Assembly (NCBI GenBank): GCA_021229015.1
Contig: CM037781.1
Coordinates: forward strand, 40,477,417-40,541,416
Direction: 5' to 3'
DNA length: 64,000 bases
DNA from: Solen grandis
Taxonomy: Eukaryota > Mollusca > Bivalvia > Adapedonta > Solenidae
This document shows positions 22,533 to 34,330 of this stretch, piece after piece (positions within the stretch are counted from its first letter, which is position 1; each line of letters opens with the position of its first letter). The translations under genes were made by a program, and so were the position numbers. The notes below the pieces were generated by a model, which saw nothing but the letters and a program-made list of their open reading frames with translations, had not been told where the DNA came from and ran no database searches.

Positions 22533-22913
22533 AGCAGTCCCTAAAAAATCTTTGTTTAGAATACGAGTAATCATTTACATCCATAACGTTTGTGCCAATT
22601 GTTAGAGGTAAACGCAAAGACCAATGTATCAGTATATTGTTCCATCTGCTCACTCTGAAAATGCAACCTTATAGATGACAGAATTGCGCTATTTATGATC
22701 CAAATTGTGTTACTGGCTGACATGTTGAGAATAGATTTAATGACATATTATTAGACTTCATTGAGAACATTAGATGAACATGTTTTAGATTATACTTATT
22801 GTTGCTGACTTTCTATGATTTCCTCTCTCCACACTGTGGGTAACAGTCTTTGGGCTTAGTATATAATATTCACAAAAAATTAAAAACTTTCCTAACTTTA
22901 GTTGAGTTTTATA

Positions 22914-23121
22914 CTGTAAAATCATTAATTTTCGTTGACATTAAATTTTGTTGATTATATACCTAAGGGAATTTCGTGGGTACATTTATTTGTGGACCTA
23001 TGTTATAGAAAATGTGAGGTCTATATAAGAGACAAGTTTTCGTGGAGATTAATATTCAAGGATAAAACCCACCAAGAAATCGGCGAAAATTAGTGGCCCA
23101 TGAAAATTTATGATTTCACAG
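22914..23121. mobile_element. MITE with CTGTAAAATCAT termini, copy 1 (208 bp)
   Basis: The left CTGTAAAATCATTAATTTTC and the right end GATTTCACAG (preceded by 'gaaaatttat') form imperfect terminal inverted repeats, flanked by TA on both sides. Internal 'tttcgtggg' motifs repeat. The second copy is at 32549-32742. TA duplication is consistent with a Tc1/mariner-type non-autonomous element. Confidence 0.7.
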
Positions 23122-23228
23122 TAAATCCTTTATTCTTATGGAAATTATTAACTTCCATATTAAACAGCTGATTTACCAGATTAGTGAAACAGATCTAGCC
23201 CCTGGTCTGGACACCTGAGTTTTCATGT

Positions 23229-23690
23229 GCTAGGTTGAGGTAGTTCCATGTCAGGTTGTTCCGTGTCAGGTGGTTCCATTTCAGGTGGTTTTACGTCGGG
23301 TAGTTCCATGTCAGGTTGTTCCATTCAGGTTGTTCCATGTTGGGTTGTTCCATGTCAGGTAGTTCCATGTCAGGTTGTCCCACGTCAGGTTGTCCCATGT
23401 CAGGTTGTTCCATGTCAGGTTGTCCAATGTCAGGTTGTTCCATGTCAGGTAGTTCCATGTCAGGTTGTCCCATGTCAGGTTGTCCCATGTCAGGTTGTTC
23501 CATGTTGTTCCATGTCAGGTGGTTCCATATCAGGTTGTCCCATGTCAGGTTGTCCCATGTCAGGTTGTCCCATGTTGTTCCATGTCAGGTTGTTCCATGT
23601 CAGATGGTTCCGTGTCATGTGGTTTTTATGTGAGTAAGCCTTCCAGCTGGGTCATGATAGTTCCGTGTCAGAAGTTTCGTGTCAAGTACC
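23229..23690. repeat. 15-bp minisatellite
   Basis: Roughly 25-30 units of GTTGTCCCATGTCAG and close variants (gtagttcc, gtggttcc), with two places where a unit is shortened ('catgttgttccatg'). The period of five codons opens four overlapping ORFs with MSGCP- or PCQVV-like repeats; none is a gene. The right edge joins 'gtgagtaagccttccagctgg', SINE-like. Confidence 0.95.
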
Positions 23691-23831
23691 TCAATGATAC
23701 AGATCTCTCTGGGTATTCCTGCAATTGTTATTAGCTTTATATCAATATATGACTGAAAAACAGCAAAATAAAAAATAACAGCATTGACAACAACATGGTT
23801 GCATACTTACAACATACCACATAATCATTAT

Positions 23832-23965
23832 ATTCTTAACCCCATTGCTTTGTCCATTTTGACACTTTACAGTGGATTCATTATAGCATGTTCCATTATA
23901 ACACTTTCCATTATAACATGTTCCATTATAACACAAACTACTCTATGGCATGGTTCAACATTGGT
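23832..23965. repeat. Degenerate 'ccattataaca' repeat, copy 1
   Basis: Short tandem units of TTCCATTATAACA type. The same motif set occurs at 42945-43040, so it belongs to an interspersed element of unknown class. Confidence 0.55.
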
Positions 23966-24379
23966 CCCTAAATTTTTATTTTGTGTTTTATTGTGTTGTC
24001 CACATTGTGAGGGCTTGTAGCCAAACAATGGTATAAATGGAGAAGCAGTTACAGTACTTTTGTTCTAAGCTCTCAGTAGGAAAAACTGGTTCAATATTGT
24101 GTGGTATTAAACTTGGAACCCAAATATAGATTGCACTGTATTTAATCTTTGCTTTCATAGTCTTACCTTTAGGAGAGGTTTTTTTTTTTTTTACTTAATT
24201 TGATAAAACCACAGAACTGTCCCAGAAAAGTCTGCATATCAGCCTACTCACAAGCCAAAGGTTTCTCAGCATGCAGGCTGCAGACTTTCAGATACACTGT
24301 AATAGGTGGTTCAGTTATAATAGGTAGGCGTGCTTTAAAGTTAACAGGAGTTTAAACAATATGGTTTGTTTATGTAAGA

Positions 24380-24393
24380 GTTGCCATGGCAAC
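24380..24393. promoter_or_regulatory. RFX X-box palindrome
   Basis: GTTGCCATGGCAAC is a perfect inverted repeat matching the RFX X-box half-sites GTTGCC / GGCAAC. A second palindrome, GTTACTATAGTAAC, lies 100 bp downstream (24480-24493). The surrounding 24370-24540 sequence is non-repetitive. A cis-regulatory role is inference. Confidence 0.4.
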
Positions 24394-24946
24394 CTGTATG
24401 TGGGCAGGGAAATGGGTGCTTTCTGCATTTTGAGATAAAACCTGTGTTTTCCGGCAAAGATGAATGTTTCTGGACCATGGTTACTATAGTAACAAAGTGA
24501 TAGTTTGTGTTTTTCTGTCTTTGCACCTTTGGGCATACAGGCAGAATGGAATTTTGGAAGTTAATTGTTTAAGAATGCCGTTCACTATTTTGTTAATTAA
24601 ATCAATAAGTGCACGTAATACACTTGCCTGGAGGAGCAAATGGAGGCTCTTTAATTCAGAGTATATTATGAGGGCATGTACGGTTATAGTAGCCACATAG
24701 GCTGTACATCATGTTATCTCCAGTTGGCCCTGTAGCATCAATGTAGCCAGCCCTTTGATGTTGGCATTTGTTATATATAATTTTTGTTTTTTATGGTCTG
24801 CTTCGCTGTTTAACATAGTATGTAAAACATATGTTTATGCCATAGAAAGTGGATGATTAGGTTCTTAAAAGGTTGATCATGTTTGTGGGAAGAGAAATGA
24901 CCTCGTAGCTTTTATTGAGGGAATATAATTGAAAACTTGGGTATTG

Positions 24947-25265
24947 GATCTACTTGATTAGCTATTTTGAATGTCCACCCCGTAACAGTGAGGTTAGCGT
25001 GTCTACTTGATTAGCTGTTTTAAATGTCCATTCTGTAACAGTGAGGTTAGCAGATCTACTTGATTAGCTGTTTTAAATGTCCATTCTGTAACAGTGAGGT
25101 TAGCGGATCTACTTGATTAGCTGTTTTGAATGTCAACCCTGTAACAATGAGTTTAGCCGATCTACTTGATTAACTGTTTTATATGTCAACCCTGTAACAA
25201 TGAGGTTGTGGGTTTGGTTCCAAACTAAAACATACCAAAGTCCTGGATAAAGATATATATATAAA
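24947..25265 (+). mobile_element. SINE whose tRNA-like head is tandemly amplified (53-bp units)
   Basis: About five units of GATCTACTTGATTAGCTGTT followed by 'ttaaatgtccattctgtaacagtgaggttagcg' lie head to tail. The last unit continues instead into 'gaggttgtgggtttggttccaaac', a B-box-like segment, then 'accaaagtcctggata' as in the SINE at 13366. The repeated unit corresponds to the A-box half of a tRNA-like head, so this is an internal amplification of a SINE promoter region. Confidence 0.6.
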
Positions 25266-25787
25266 TATGTATCATTTGCCTTGAGATCATCACAGAAGGG
25301 CAATTCCTGGACTAAAATAATATTAAGCTGAAAATATAACAGTAATTGATAATTATATAATTGTTAATAATTCATTTCAAAGGGACTGGCATTAAAGACA
25401 GCTGAGAAAGATAAAAGAAGAGGAATGAGGAACCTAATTTCATACTTTGACCAGTGTTTCAATTAAAAAAGCAAAGACATTGAAATTACTATCTCGCTCA
25501 CTGGAAAAGTAATCGTATTTCATCCCATTTTATCACAAGAAGTTCCCTTGAAGGCTTTCCTTTGCTGTTCTGTAATGCTGTTTTGATGCAATATAGGGAA
25601 GTCCTTTGATGTATTTCCAGTTTATAGCCTGACTGTAAATATGGCAAATTGAGAAAACATGGTATTTTTTTTTCTGATTTCTGCCTCCAGTGCAGGTTTG
25701 GGTTACTTTAGTGTGCAATTCAGTTGTTTTTGTTTTTTTTGCATGAAATTGATGCACACGTACGCACAAAGTGTGTGAATGTCAGTA
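25266..25787. other. Unique sequence, nothing recognised
   Basis: AT-rich. The overlapping minus-strand ORF is chance. Confidence 0.4.
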
Positions 25788-26623
25788 CAGTCCGCACTCG
25801 TTATCTCCAATTCATGAACCAAAAATAAGACTTCGAGATGTCCGAAATTTGACCAATCCGAAATGAGGTATTTTCGGCTTGTGATCAACAAATTTTACCT
25901 GTATTATCGTAGTAATATGCTGTCGATATCTTAATGAAGATGATAGAATAAATTTATAAATAATAATCCATGAGTAGCATATTTTATCTTTATTTATTCA
26001 ACCACTTCTTTCAATAAATACAGAAAGATAAACGAAGTATACAAATAGGGTTACAACAGTAATATGGATCGAAACATGCGAACTGCATTCTACAAATAAA
26101 GAGCACTTATATACATGCACAATATTCAAAGCACTTTGTACAACGCCAGATTGCTCAGTGCTCATAGATGGACAAGTAGGTTCTAGAGACAGTGTGAATT
26201 ATGGGTTTATCCTATGATGGTATTTAAAGCAAATCTGGCTCATTTTGAGCAAAGACACAACGGTTTGTGTTTGGCCAGTTAATTACCATGCAAATATTTC
26301 GTCAAAACATAATTTGGTAATAAAAAAAAAGCCTAAAATCACGGTTTGTCGTACATATAGCCACGTTCCAAGCTACTGATAGGTGTGAAAAATATCGACG
26401 GGCTAATAAGAGTCGGTGGATTTTGAGATAAACAAATAAATACGCATTGTACTATAGGGCGAGGGTCCAAATTTTCACTTTGAGATAGCAGTTACTTGAA
26501 ATAAATAAAATTTGAGACACACGAAGTATATAGACAAAGAAGGGGAAAATCTGGACCAAGTCAATTAATTTGACATAACTGAAATTTCGATATACACGAA
26601 TTGGAGATAACGAGTACCAACTG
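25788..26623. mobile_element. pogo/Tigger-like non-autonomous DNA transposon (836 bp)
   Basis: The left end CAGTCCGCACTCGTTATCTC and the right end, reverse-complemented, CAGTTGGTACTCGTTATCTC pair over about 28 bp and are flanked by TA. Sub-terminal motifs of 'gagatgtccgaaatttg' and 'tgaaatttcgatatacacg' type repeat inward. No transposase ORF. Its ends are distinct from the 9594 element, so it is a separate family of the same group. Confidence 0.8.
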
Positions 26624-26788
26624 TATATCCATATGTGCATGTAGACTTAACTCATGCATGCACAAACATGCATTAAGGCTTTTCAATGCTGATGATGGCT
26701 CACACACATTCATGCATACGCACATACACAAATGTATGGTTACTATTGGAAATTATCAAAAAATAATCAAAGAATGTATCAGAAGCAT

Positions 26789-26925
26789 CCACTTCAATTA
26801 AGCCATTCTGCGAATCAAGTGACTTTCAGAAGAGACGTTTTGATTGGCTGTTTCTGCCTCCACAACCAATCGCATTCATAGTTACCTTGTCACGTGATTT
26901 GCAAAATGGTTCTTAATAGAAGTGG
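26789..26925. mobile_element. Palindromic MITE (137 bp) with CCAAT and CACGTG motifs
   Basis: Almost the whole length is an inverted repeat: CCACTTCAATTAAG..CCATTCTGCGAATCAAGTGAC on the left pairs with GTCACGTGATTTGCAAAATGG..CTTAATAGAAGTGG on the right. An inner pair GATTGG / CCAATC surrounds a short loop. The E-box-like CACGTG and the CCAAT motifs sit in the arms. The class is unknown. Confidence 0.65.
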
Positions 26926-27259
26926 TTGAAGTTGACTTATTTTTAGCAGAAACGACAGATTACATTGGGAGACCGGGTGTACAAACCCATGTCAATATTC
27001 TTGAAAAATAAGGATTAGTTTTGAAATGCAGGTTTCAATGCAGGATACATGCATTTGCATGGATGAAAAAGTTGTGATTTTCTATTACTTAAATGTATAC
27101 TTGCGATAGGTGCTGAGTATTTAAAGATACCATCATAAATGACTTGAGATATTGGCATTTTTTTCAAGGAGGTTATGAATATCGGTCAGTTGAGAGTAGT
27201 ATCCCTTGTATTATATAATCAAGGTGTAATGATATATGACGCACTTTCTGTGCCAATCC

Positions 27260-27380
27260 CCTTTGATTCTTCACTGTATGCGCCGGCAAAGAAAAATCCA
27301 TTGTCTATTTTAAGTTAAGTAAATCATTATTCATAAACTCATTAATTTGTACATGAATATTCATGAGGTAAAGGGATAAT
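27260..27380 (+). mobile_element. TTAA MITE family B fragment
   Basis: Shares 'ggcaaagaaaaatccattgt', 'attaatttgtacatgaatattcatgag' and a decayed terminus 'gtaaagggataa' with the copies at 51580 and 47200. Confidence 0.5.
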
Positions 27381-28140
27381 ATCAATAATGGTCCATTTCG
27401 TGGCAATTTTACTGATATTTTGTTGCTTCAAAATCAAAATAGCATCATTTTATTGCATAGTGTGTATAAAAATCCCACTTAATCTGTATCCTTTGCCCTC
27501 TTTTCATTTACTGAGGGTTGTTGTTGTTTATTGAGTGGGTGGGGGTAAGTTTATGCAGGAAAATAAGCTCTGTGTTTTGTCAAAGTGAAAAGTGAATCTT
27601 CCTCCTTAGTGTGAATGTTTGAAGTGTAAAATATCTAGAAACAAGAGTGCCCTGTGGGAGAGAATCAAAGAGAGCGAAATGAGTATGTCCTTCCTACATG
27701 CAACAGCTAGTTAATTAGATGAACACGGAAGAAAAATAAAGGAAATGAAAATCAACAAGGCAGAAAAATAAATGTATTTTTTAGATACCATGAAATATTA
27801 AGCAAATTGAAAAGTTAAACCTGCAGTGGTTTATGAGACGATGCATCAAAAATTAACAAAATAAAACTTGCAAAAAAAAAAAAATTGCCAAGAAATGGAC
27901 CAGTATCGAACAATAATAGAAGTAGAAGAACATTGTCTATTGTGGTAAAAGATCACAATTATTGAGGAGAGGTCATAAAGCCAGTGAATACTATTTTGTA
28001 TAGATCAGCATTATATGAAAGGAAAGTCAAATAAACCTAAGTAAATATTAGCTTTTCATTGGCTTTTTTTAATTTATAAGTAAATTCCAAAGATCTCAAT
28101 TAGCTGTTATCATGATTATAAATGATCTTAAATTAGGAGT
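27381..28140. other. Unique AT-rich sequence, nothing recognised
   Basis: An A13 run lies near 27871. No supported ORF or element. Confidence 0.4.
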
Positions 28141-28802
28141 ACCTTCATTTTATGCTGTGATCAATTTCACTGTTAATTGTGTGTGTATGATATACTTCAT
28201 TGTTTATGGTGTATGATCAAATTCAATTTTAATTGTATGTGTATGATACACTTCATTGTTTATGGTGTATGATCAAATTCACTGTTAATTGTGTGTGTAT
28301 GATACACTTCATTGTTTATGGTGTTTGTGTGTATGATACACTTCATTGTTTATGGTGTATGATCAAATTCACTGTTAATTGTGTGTGTATGATACACTTC
28401 ATTGTTTATGGTGTATGATCAAATTCACTGTTAATTGTGTGTGTATGATACACTTTAATTCACTGTTAATTGTGTGTGTATGATGCACTTCAATTCACTG
28501 TTAATTGTGTGTGTATGATACACTTCAATTCACTGTTAATTGTGTGTGTATGATGCACTTCAATTCACTGTTAATTGTGTGTGTATGATACACTTTAATT
28601 CACTGTTAATTGTGTGTGTATGATACACTTCTTTTTGATCATTCATGTTAATTGTGTGGTTGATCACTTAATTCACTGTTAATTGTGTGTGTATGATGCA
28701 CTTCAATTCACTGTTAATTTTGTGTATATGATACACTTCATTGTTTATAGTGTGTGATACAATTCACTGTTTCACTGTTAATTGTGTGTGTATGATACAC
28801 TT
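28141..28802. repeat. Two-form minisatellite (56-bp and 35-bp units)
   Basis: The left part uses a 56-bp unit containing GATACACTTCATTGTTTATG and 'gtgtatgatcaaattcactgttaattgtg'. From about 28440 the unit shortens to 35 bp (GATACACTTCAATTCACTGT), which is the 56-bp unit minus 21 bp. One unit carries a small 'gtgttt' insertion. Confidence 0.95.
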
Positions 28803-29389
28803 GATTTTTTTATAATACAATTTATCATATCTGAATACATCTCTGTCTTGCATGAAATAAAATTAATATGATCTTCTCTATCCTGAACCAGACCATGAGA
28901 AATGTGAATTTTGCTGTATCTTATACCAGAATTTGATTAACAGTAAAAGAAATCATTGATCATAATACAAGATCAGTGTTTTGATGCTAGAAAACAAAAG
29001 AGATGGGTGCCAACTGATGATGGAGTCGTGGTGATAAGGCTTGGCATTATGTGACTACCATTGATTGCATCGTAGATCAATAGAGAGTAAATAAAAGTTG
29101 ATATTGAATACTGGCCTACCGCAGCTGGTTTAATATTTGTCCAGATATTAAATGTCACTTGGGTATAAATGACATGTGTCATGTAGTCCCCATATTTTTC
29201 TTTTGGTGTGGGCGATGTTACTATGTCTTAGTTGCGTACAATACTGTATATTTATATCCATTTATTATCCTTTCTTAGAATCAAAATATTTACTTTCTTT
29301 TGTCTTTGATTATCTTTCTAAGAAATGATACTCATTAGGTCAGGATTTTTCTAAGAAAATTTGAATTATCTGATTTGATTCTGTCACAT
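28803..29389. other. Unique sequence, nothing recognised
   Basis: The minus-strand 69-codon ORF here has no recognisable features. Confidence 0.4.
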
Positions 29390-29605
29390 GAATCTGTCAA
29401 CCAATCCTATCACACAATCCTATCACATGATTCTGTCACCAAATCCTATCACATGATTCTGTCACCCAATCCTCTCACATGATCCTGTCACATGATTCTG
29501 TCACCCAAATCCTATCACATGAATCTGTCAACCAATCCTATCACACAATCCTGTCACATGATTCTGTCAACCAATCCTATCACATGATCCTGTCACATTA
29601 TCCTG
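29390..29605. repeat. Minisatellite, ~26-bp mixed units
   Basis: Alternating blocks of CACATGATTCTGTCACC and 'aatcctat', with irregular unit lengths. Confidence 0.9.
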
Positions 29606-30434
29606 ATACTATCAACAGATTATGGTACCACTGTTTGTGCTGAATACCAGGCAAGAGTTGTTGATGTTGATCAAATAAGAAATTAAATCATATCACTTGA
29701 CCATCTGTAAAAACAAACAATCCTGAACTCTAAGAATATTTGATATTTCCAAGATTTCAGTTTTAAAACATTTTATTTTAACCTTTTCAATACTTATATT
29801 GCAATATATACTTTGGGCTTGGGAAGAATATAAGTTTATGACCTGCTATTACAAGGATGACAGCAAGTGAATTTTGATATTGAATTGATATTTCTTAAAT
29901 GACATTGAGAGGGGAGTACCTGTTTATGTAGTAGATTAATACTTCAGAGAGTAGCAGAGATTTAAATACATGTACCTATTTATGATGGAAAGGTTGTTGA
30001 GCCTTAGTTTTTTTTTAGCAACTCATAATTTATAGAAAAAAGGAGAGAAACAAACACAAAGACTTACAGTCAGCACTCCCACCACATTGTCTGGTTTATT
30101 GTCTAAAATAGCCCATGTATGCTCCCCCACAAATAGATAGTATTACCTCTATATTACCGTATAATTATGCATGATATAATCACTGATACTAGTATCATGT
30201 TGTAAACATGGGTCCATCTGTCAATATGGAATATCATTTCTCTGTCCTGTCTAATTTACCTGATCAGTTTCCATCATGCCAGGACAGGACCTTTTAGACT
30301 TGTCATGTAGCCTGTCATGGCTAATTGGAGAACAAGGTACCCAATTACCATTGATCAAATGGATTTCTTTCCAACTAATCAGATGCTGTATTACTTGGTG
30401 TCCAGTTGTTTTACCTTGTTGTCATTCTATTTAG
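29606..30434. other. Unique sequence, nothing recognised
   Basis: No ORF or repeat beyond short homopolymers. Confidence 0.4.
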
Positions 30435-30439
30435 AATTT

Positions 30440-30855
30440 TACCCCATGTCACTGAAGGCTATTATATATTAGATGTATACCCCATGTCACTGAAGGCTAT
30501 TATACAGTTAGAATGTAGACCCCATGTCACTGAAGGCTATTAAGTTAGAATGTACATCCCATGTCGCTGAAGGCTATTATACAGTCAGAATGTAGACCCC
30601 CATGTCGCTGAAGGCTATTATACAGTCAGAATGTAGATCCCATGTCACTGAAGGCTATTATACAGTCAGAATGTAGACCCCATGTCACTGAAGGCTATTA
30701 TACAGTTAGAATGTAGACCCCATGTCACTGAAGGCTATTATACAGTCAGAATGTAGACCCCATGTCACTGAAGGCTATTATACAGTACATACCCCATGTC
30801 ACTGAAGGCTATTATACAGTTAAAATGTATACACACTGTCACTGATGGCTGTTAA
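30440..30855. repeat. 40-bp minisatellite (about 10 units)
   Basis: The unit is ACCCCATGTCACTGAAGGCT plus ATTATACAGTCAGAATGTAG. Central units are nearly identical. Edge units are shortened at 'tatacagt'. Confidence 0.95.
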
Positions 30856-31741
30856 AAATATAGATTTGTCTGGTATATCTTTATTTTGGTTTGTACCTTG
30901 GGTAAGTTTATTAGTTTCTCATAAGGGTTTTAATCATCTTAGCATTTAGCGAGGATTCAATGCTACCATGACTCAAAATTAATGAGACAGCTTTTTTTGC
31001 TGAACACCTGTTTGTTTTGTATACATTAGCTATAAACTGTTGAAAGAATTGAAAAATTCTGCCAAATGTGTTGTATTTCCTTCAAAAGTCTTGGCAAAGA
31101 GTGCTTCCAGAACCTTTATCTCTTCAAGATTTTCTGCCAAAATTTTGTTTATCAGTGTTATTAAAAACTGTAGATGAATGAAATTTTAAACAGGCTTAAG
31201 ACAGTTATCCAATTATTTAACAAAAATGAGTATAAAATGTTCAAGAAATTCCAAGTATTTCTATGTTTATTTCAAATTCTTTACTATAAGCTGGTTGGAA
31301 GGAAATCAGAGAAGGAATTCAAAAGTAAATTCGCCTTCAAGAAAATTCAAATGATGCTGACTATACTTTTAAAATTTATTTAAGAAAGCAGAATTAAATT
31401 TTCAGTTTCTGAGAAAATCAAATTTTCTTAATGTTCATAAGTTAAAATAACCCTTTCTTGCCAATTTCAAATTTCAAAATTACAGAGTAACAGAAATTAG
31501 TGAACATGCTTGTAAAAACTATTGTAGGAATGATTGAATAGATTAGATTTAAGTACAGTTTTAGGCACACAGACATAGTGATTAAATAGAAATTATTAGA
31601 AATGTTGGAATCTCACATTAAGATAGGTAAAAAGCTCTGTTATAATACAATTGTATAGTCTTGTATAGCTTGTTATGCCTCTCAGACAAATCAAATATTA
31701 ATTTTTCATTTAAGTTTTAGACTGGCCTTGTTTTATGTTAT
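30856..31741. other. Unique AT-rich sequence, nothing recognised
   Basis: The 69-codon ORF at 31174-31383 is K/F-rich, typical of AT bias. Confidence 0.4.
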
Positions 31742-31983
31742 TTAACCCTTTCCCTCATAGAGGATACCATGAAAAGACCTATGCGAACAGCATAAAACCA
31801 GATCAGCCTGCGAGTAACTCGCAGGTTGATCAGGTTTTATGCTGTTCGCTGCTCCTCAGTGGTCTGGAAATGAGGACTTTATAATTAAATTTGGTAAGGT
31901 TTAACTGTGGTTTTCTGCAGATTAGGCTTTATGTGGTACCTATTGAGTGTGTCAAAATGAGTCTATATGAGGGAAAGGGTTAA
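31742..31983 (+). mobile_element. TTAA MITE family A, copy 4 (242 bp)
   Basis: Complete termini and palindrome. The right arm has GCAGGTTGATCA where copy 3 has GCAGGCTGATCA. Confidence 0.95.
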
Positions 31984-32285
31984 TGTTATCCCTACATTAT
32001 GTACAGTCATATGGCAGAAGCCCAGTGCAACAGAAACTAGCTTGTCTGCATTTAAGGTAATCCATCCAACATTAAATTATAATCATGGTCCTTCAGATGC
32101 TTAAAAAGACTAAAGTGCAGATTCAAGCTTCCATTGATTTGGAGTAATTGGCTATTTTGCTCTAAGTCTATAAAGGCTTACATTTACTTTAAAAATCTCC
32201 CAACCACTTGATGGACCATGATCACAATGTATGATGGATGAATTACCTTTAATCTACCATCACCTTATACATGTCCTTATGAAAT

Positions 32286-32485
32286 CCATTTCCTCATGAA
32301 TATTCATGTACAAATAAATAATTTTATGAATGATAATTTACTCAATTTGGATCTATGAATTATGAAACTGTGGATTTTTTCTAAACTATGTAGACTTTAA
32401 AATCTGAGCTACAATATTGTATGAGGAAACAGAGACCTTTTCTCAGTAGCTGTCTGATCTGGGTCAGCTCAATGTTTGCCAATAT
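32286..32485 (-). mobile_element. TTAA MITE family B, copy 2
   Basis: 'tttcctcatgaatattcatgtac' then 'actgtggattttttctaaactatgtagac..aaatctgagctac' and 'gtctgatctgggtcagctc', in the same order as 21866-22075. The terminal TTAA is mutated here. Confidence 0.55.
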
Positions 32486-32548
32486 GTCAACAAGCATCTA
32501 CATGAGATAGAGGGATAAAGTATGGGAATTTGCCATTGTAACTCAGTA

Positions 32549-32742
32549 ACTGTAGAATCTTTAATATTCCTGGCTGACAAATTTTCGTCGATTTTGTGGC
32601 CGGCTTTATCCATGAATGATAATTCTCACAAAACACGTAATGTTTTGTAGAACATGAATGCATGAATGTAGGTAACATAGAAATAGATGAAATTACAGAT
32701 TCCATTAAATTTAATATCAACAAAAATTAATGATTTTACAGT
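32549..32742. mobile_element. MITE with CTGTAAAATCAT termini, copy 2
   Basis: The left ACTGTAGAATCTTTAATATTC pairs with the right 'caaaaattaatgattttacagt'. It has TA at each flank and the internal 'attttcgtcgattttgtgg' motif shared with 22914-23121. Confidence 0.6.
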
Positions 32743-33552
32743 ATCTTTATTCTCTCTGGCACCATTTTTTGCCTCCGTGGAGATAATATATCTGGGTTAA
32801 TGACAAAAAGTGTATCCATGAACATTAAACAGTTGTCTCCATGGATACCTGTGCTTCTCTTAATGGACATATTATTTGTTTACACCAAAGTGTGATCCAA
32901 TTGTCATACAAATACCCCCAGGGATAATAAATTATGTTAATCATTTGACATGAAAGTGTCCCAATATTTAAAATAAAAAAATATCATACTTAAAACATTA
33001 AAATTAAATGTATTGGAACTGAATTAAAATATGTCTGTTGACACTAAAATTTTCACATCACAAGAAGTCAATAAAAAAAAAAATGACACCAACATGGTTG
33101 TCTATGAACTTATATCTGATGGAGAGACGTTTCTGTGGATATTTAAATGGGCCTTTTTGGATTGCCATATACAGTTCGTCAGATTGTTCTCATTTTGGCT
33201 TTTGAGTAAGTCTCCTTGACAGAAAGGGATGATTGATTATTGTTGTCAGAAACGAGATGAAGTCAGAAAAAAGACTCCAAATTTCTTTTAAGTTAATTTC
33301 AATCTCTGTTTGAATAATCCTGCAGCCTGACTTGGAATGACCTTTTTAAACTAGGTAATTCCACAAAGGATTTTTGTAATAGGAATGTTGCAGGTGTATA
33401 ATTGTATGGTTGTTGTATGCTAATATGCGGTCTACACAGGTCGGGTTATGTTGCACCGCATGCATCAATAGTGCCCCTCTGGACCCATAATGCACTCAGG
33501 CAATGCATGCAGGGCCACACGATCTTATCTATACAGATTGATTTATTACTTG
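32743..33552. other. Unique sequence, nothing recognised
   Basis: The 62-codon ORF at 33031 is AT-rich chance sequence. 33425-33545 is relatively GC-rich and contains TGCATGC / GCATGCA inverted repeats near the X-box below. Confidence 0.4.
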
Positions 33553-33566
33553 GTTGCCACGGCAAC
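33553..33566. promoter_or_regulatory. RFX X-box palindrome
   Basis: GTTGCCACGGCAAC matches both RFX half-sites with a 2-bp spacer. It sits in a non-repetitive, GC-richer 180-bp island (33425-33610) that also contains CAGCTG. Function is inference. Confidence 0.4.
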
Positions 33567-34114
33567 TGCCAGGAGATATAATTCTGTGATTGCTGAGCTG
33601 GCCTTTGTTTAATTTCTGTAAACCTCAGCTGTTAGTGGTTGTGATTTTCCTTTATATTTATTTAACATCCATTTGCTGGGCTATTCCTTGTTTGATTGTG
33701 CTATTTCTGTAGAGATTTTATATCTCTGAATACTCTTTTTTGCAGGTTTTATTATATACAGTTTTTGTTACAGACTAGTATTTAATAAAATATGTGTTTT
33801 TTCAGTGTATATTGCTAGAAACAGATTAAGTAAATTCTCAAGATATAAGCAAATAAAAGTTTGATTGGAAAAATTAATGAAGAGAAAAATGTTTTTTTTC
33901 TTTGTTTTTTGTTTTTTCATTCAAGTTGCTTTCTATGATATTTCTTTCACTTCAGTATAAAGCAAAACCTACAGTAAATACAAGTAGCATTACATGTCTT
34001 AAGAGCACAGTATGAGATAAAGACAGCTGTTTTATGAATCATAGACTTGAAAGCTAATTGTAACACAGGGATAAATAAGATTTTAAATCTGCAGTACAAG
34101 GGGTGTAAACAGAT

Positions 34115-34330
34115 ATAAGCATTGTCTGTCCATCTGTCTGTCTGTAGACAAAATCTTACAAGCTCAAATCTTTAGCTTTAATATTTATTGCTTTTTAACT
34201 TTGCATATTTAGGTCTCTTAAGTGTAAAGGTATGTTTGTCTGTCTGTGTGTCCATCCATATGTCCATTCTTCTGTCCATCCATCTGTCCATCCTTCTGTC
34301 CATCCATCTGTCAATCTTCCTTTTCATTAT
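34115..34330. repeat. CTGTCCATC-type degenerate simple repeat
   Basis: Two clusters of CTGTCTGTCCATC units separated by about 85 bp. They account for the P/S/C/I-rich ORFs of 108 and 78 codons. Confidence 0.85.

Noticed and set aside
23248..23734. Cysteine- and valine-rich repeat 'proteins' on both strands
   Set aside because: All come from the 15-bp minisatellite, which is open in several frames at once.
28233..28802. Possible CRISPR-like direct repeat array
   Set aside because: Units are contiguous without unique spacers, and the sequence is eukaryotic; it is a minisatellite.
29390..29605. Repeat-spacer pattern with alternating conserved blocks
   Set aside because: The 'spacers' are themselves repeated, so it is a degenerate tandem repeat.
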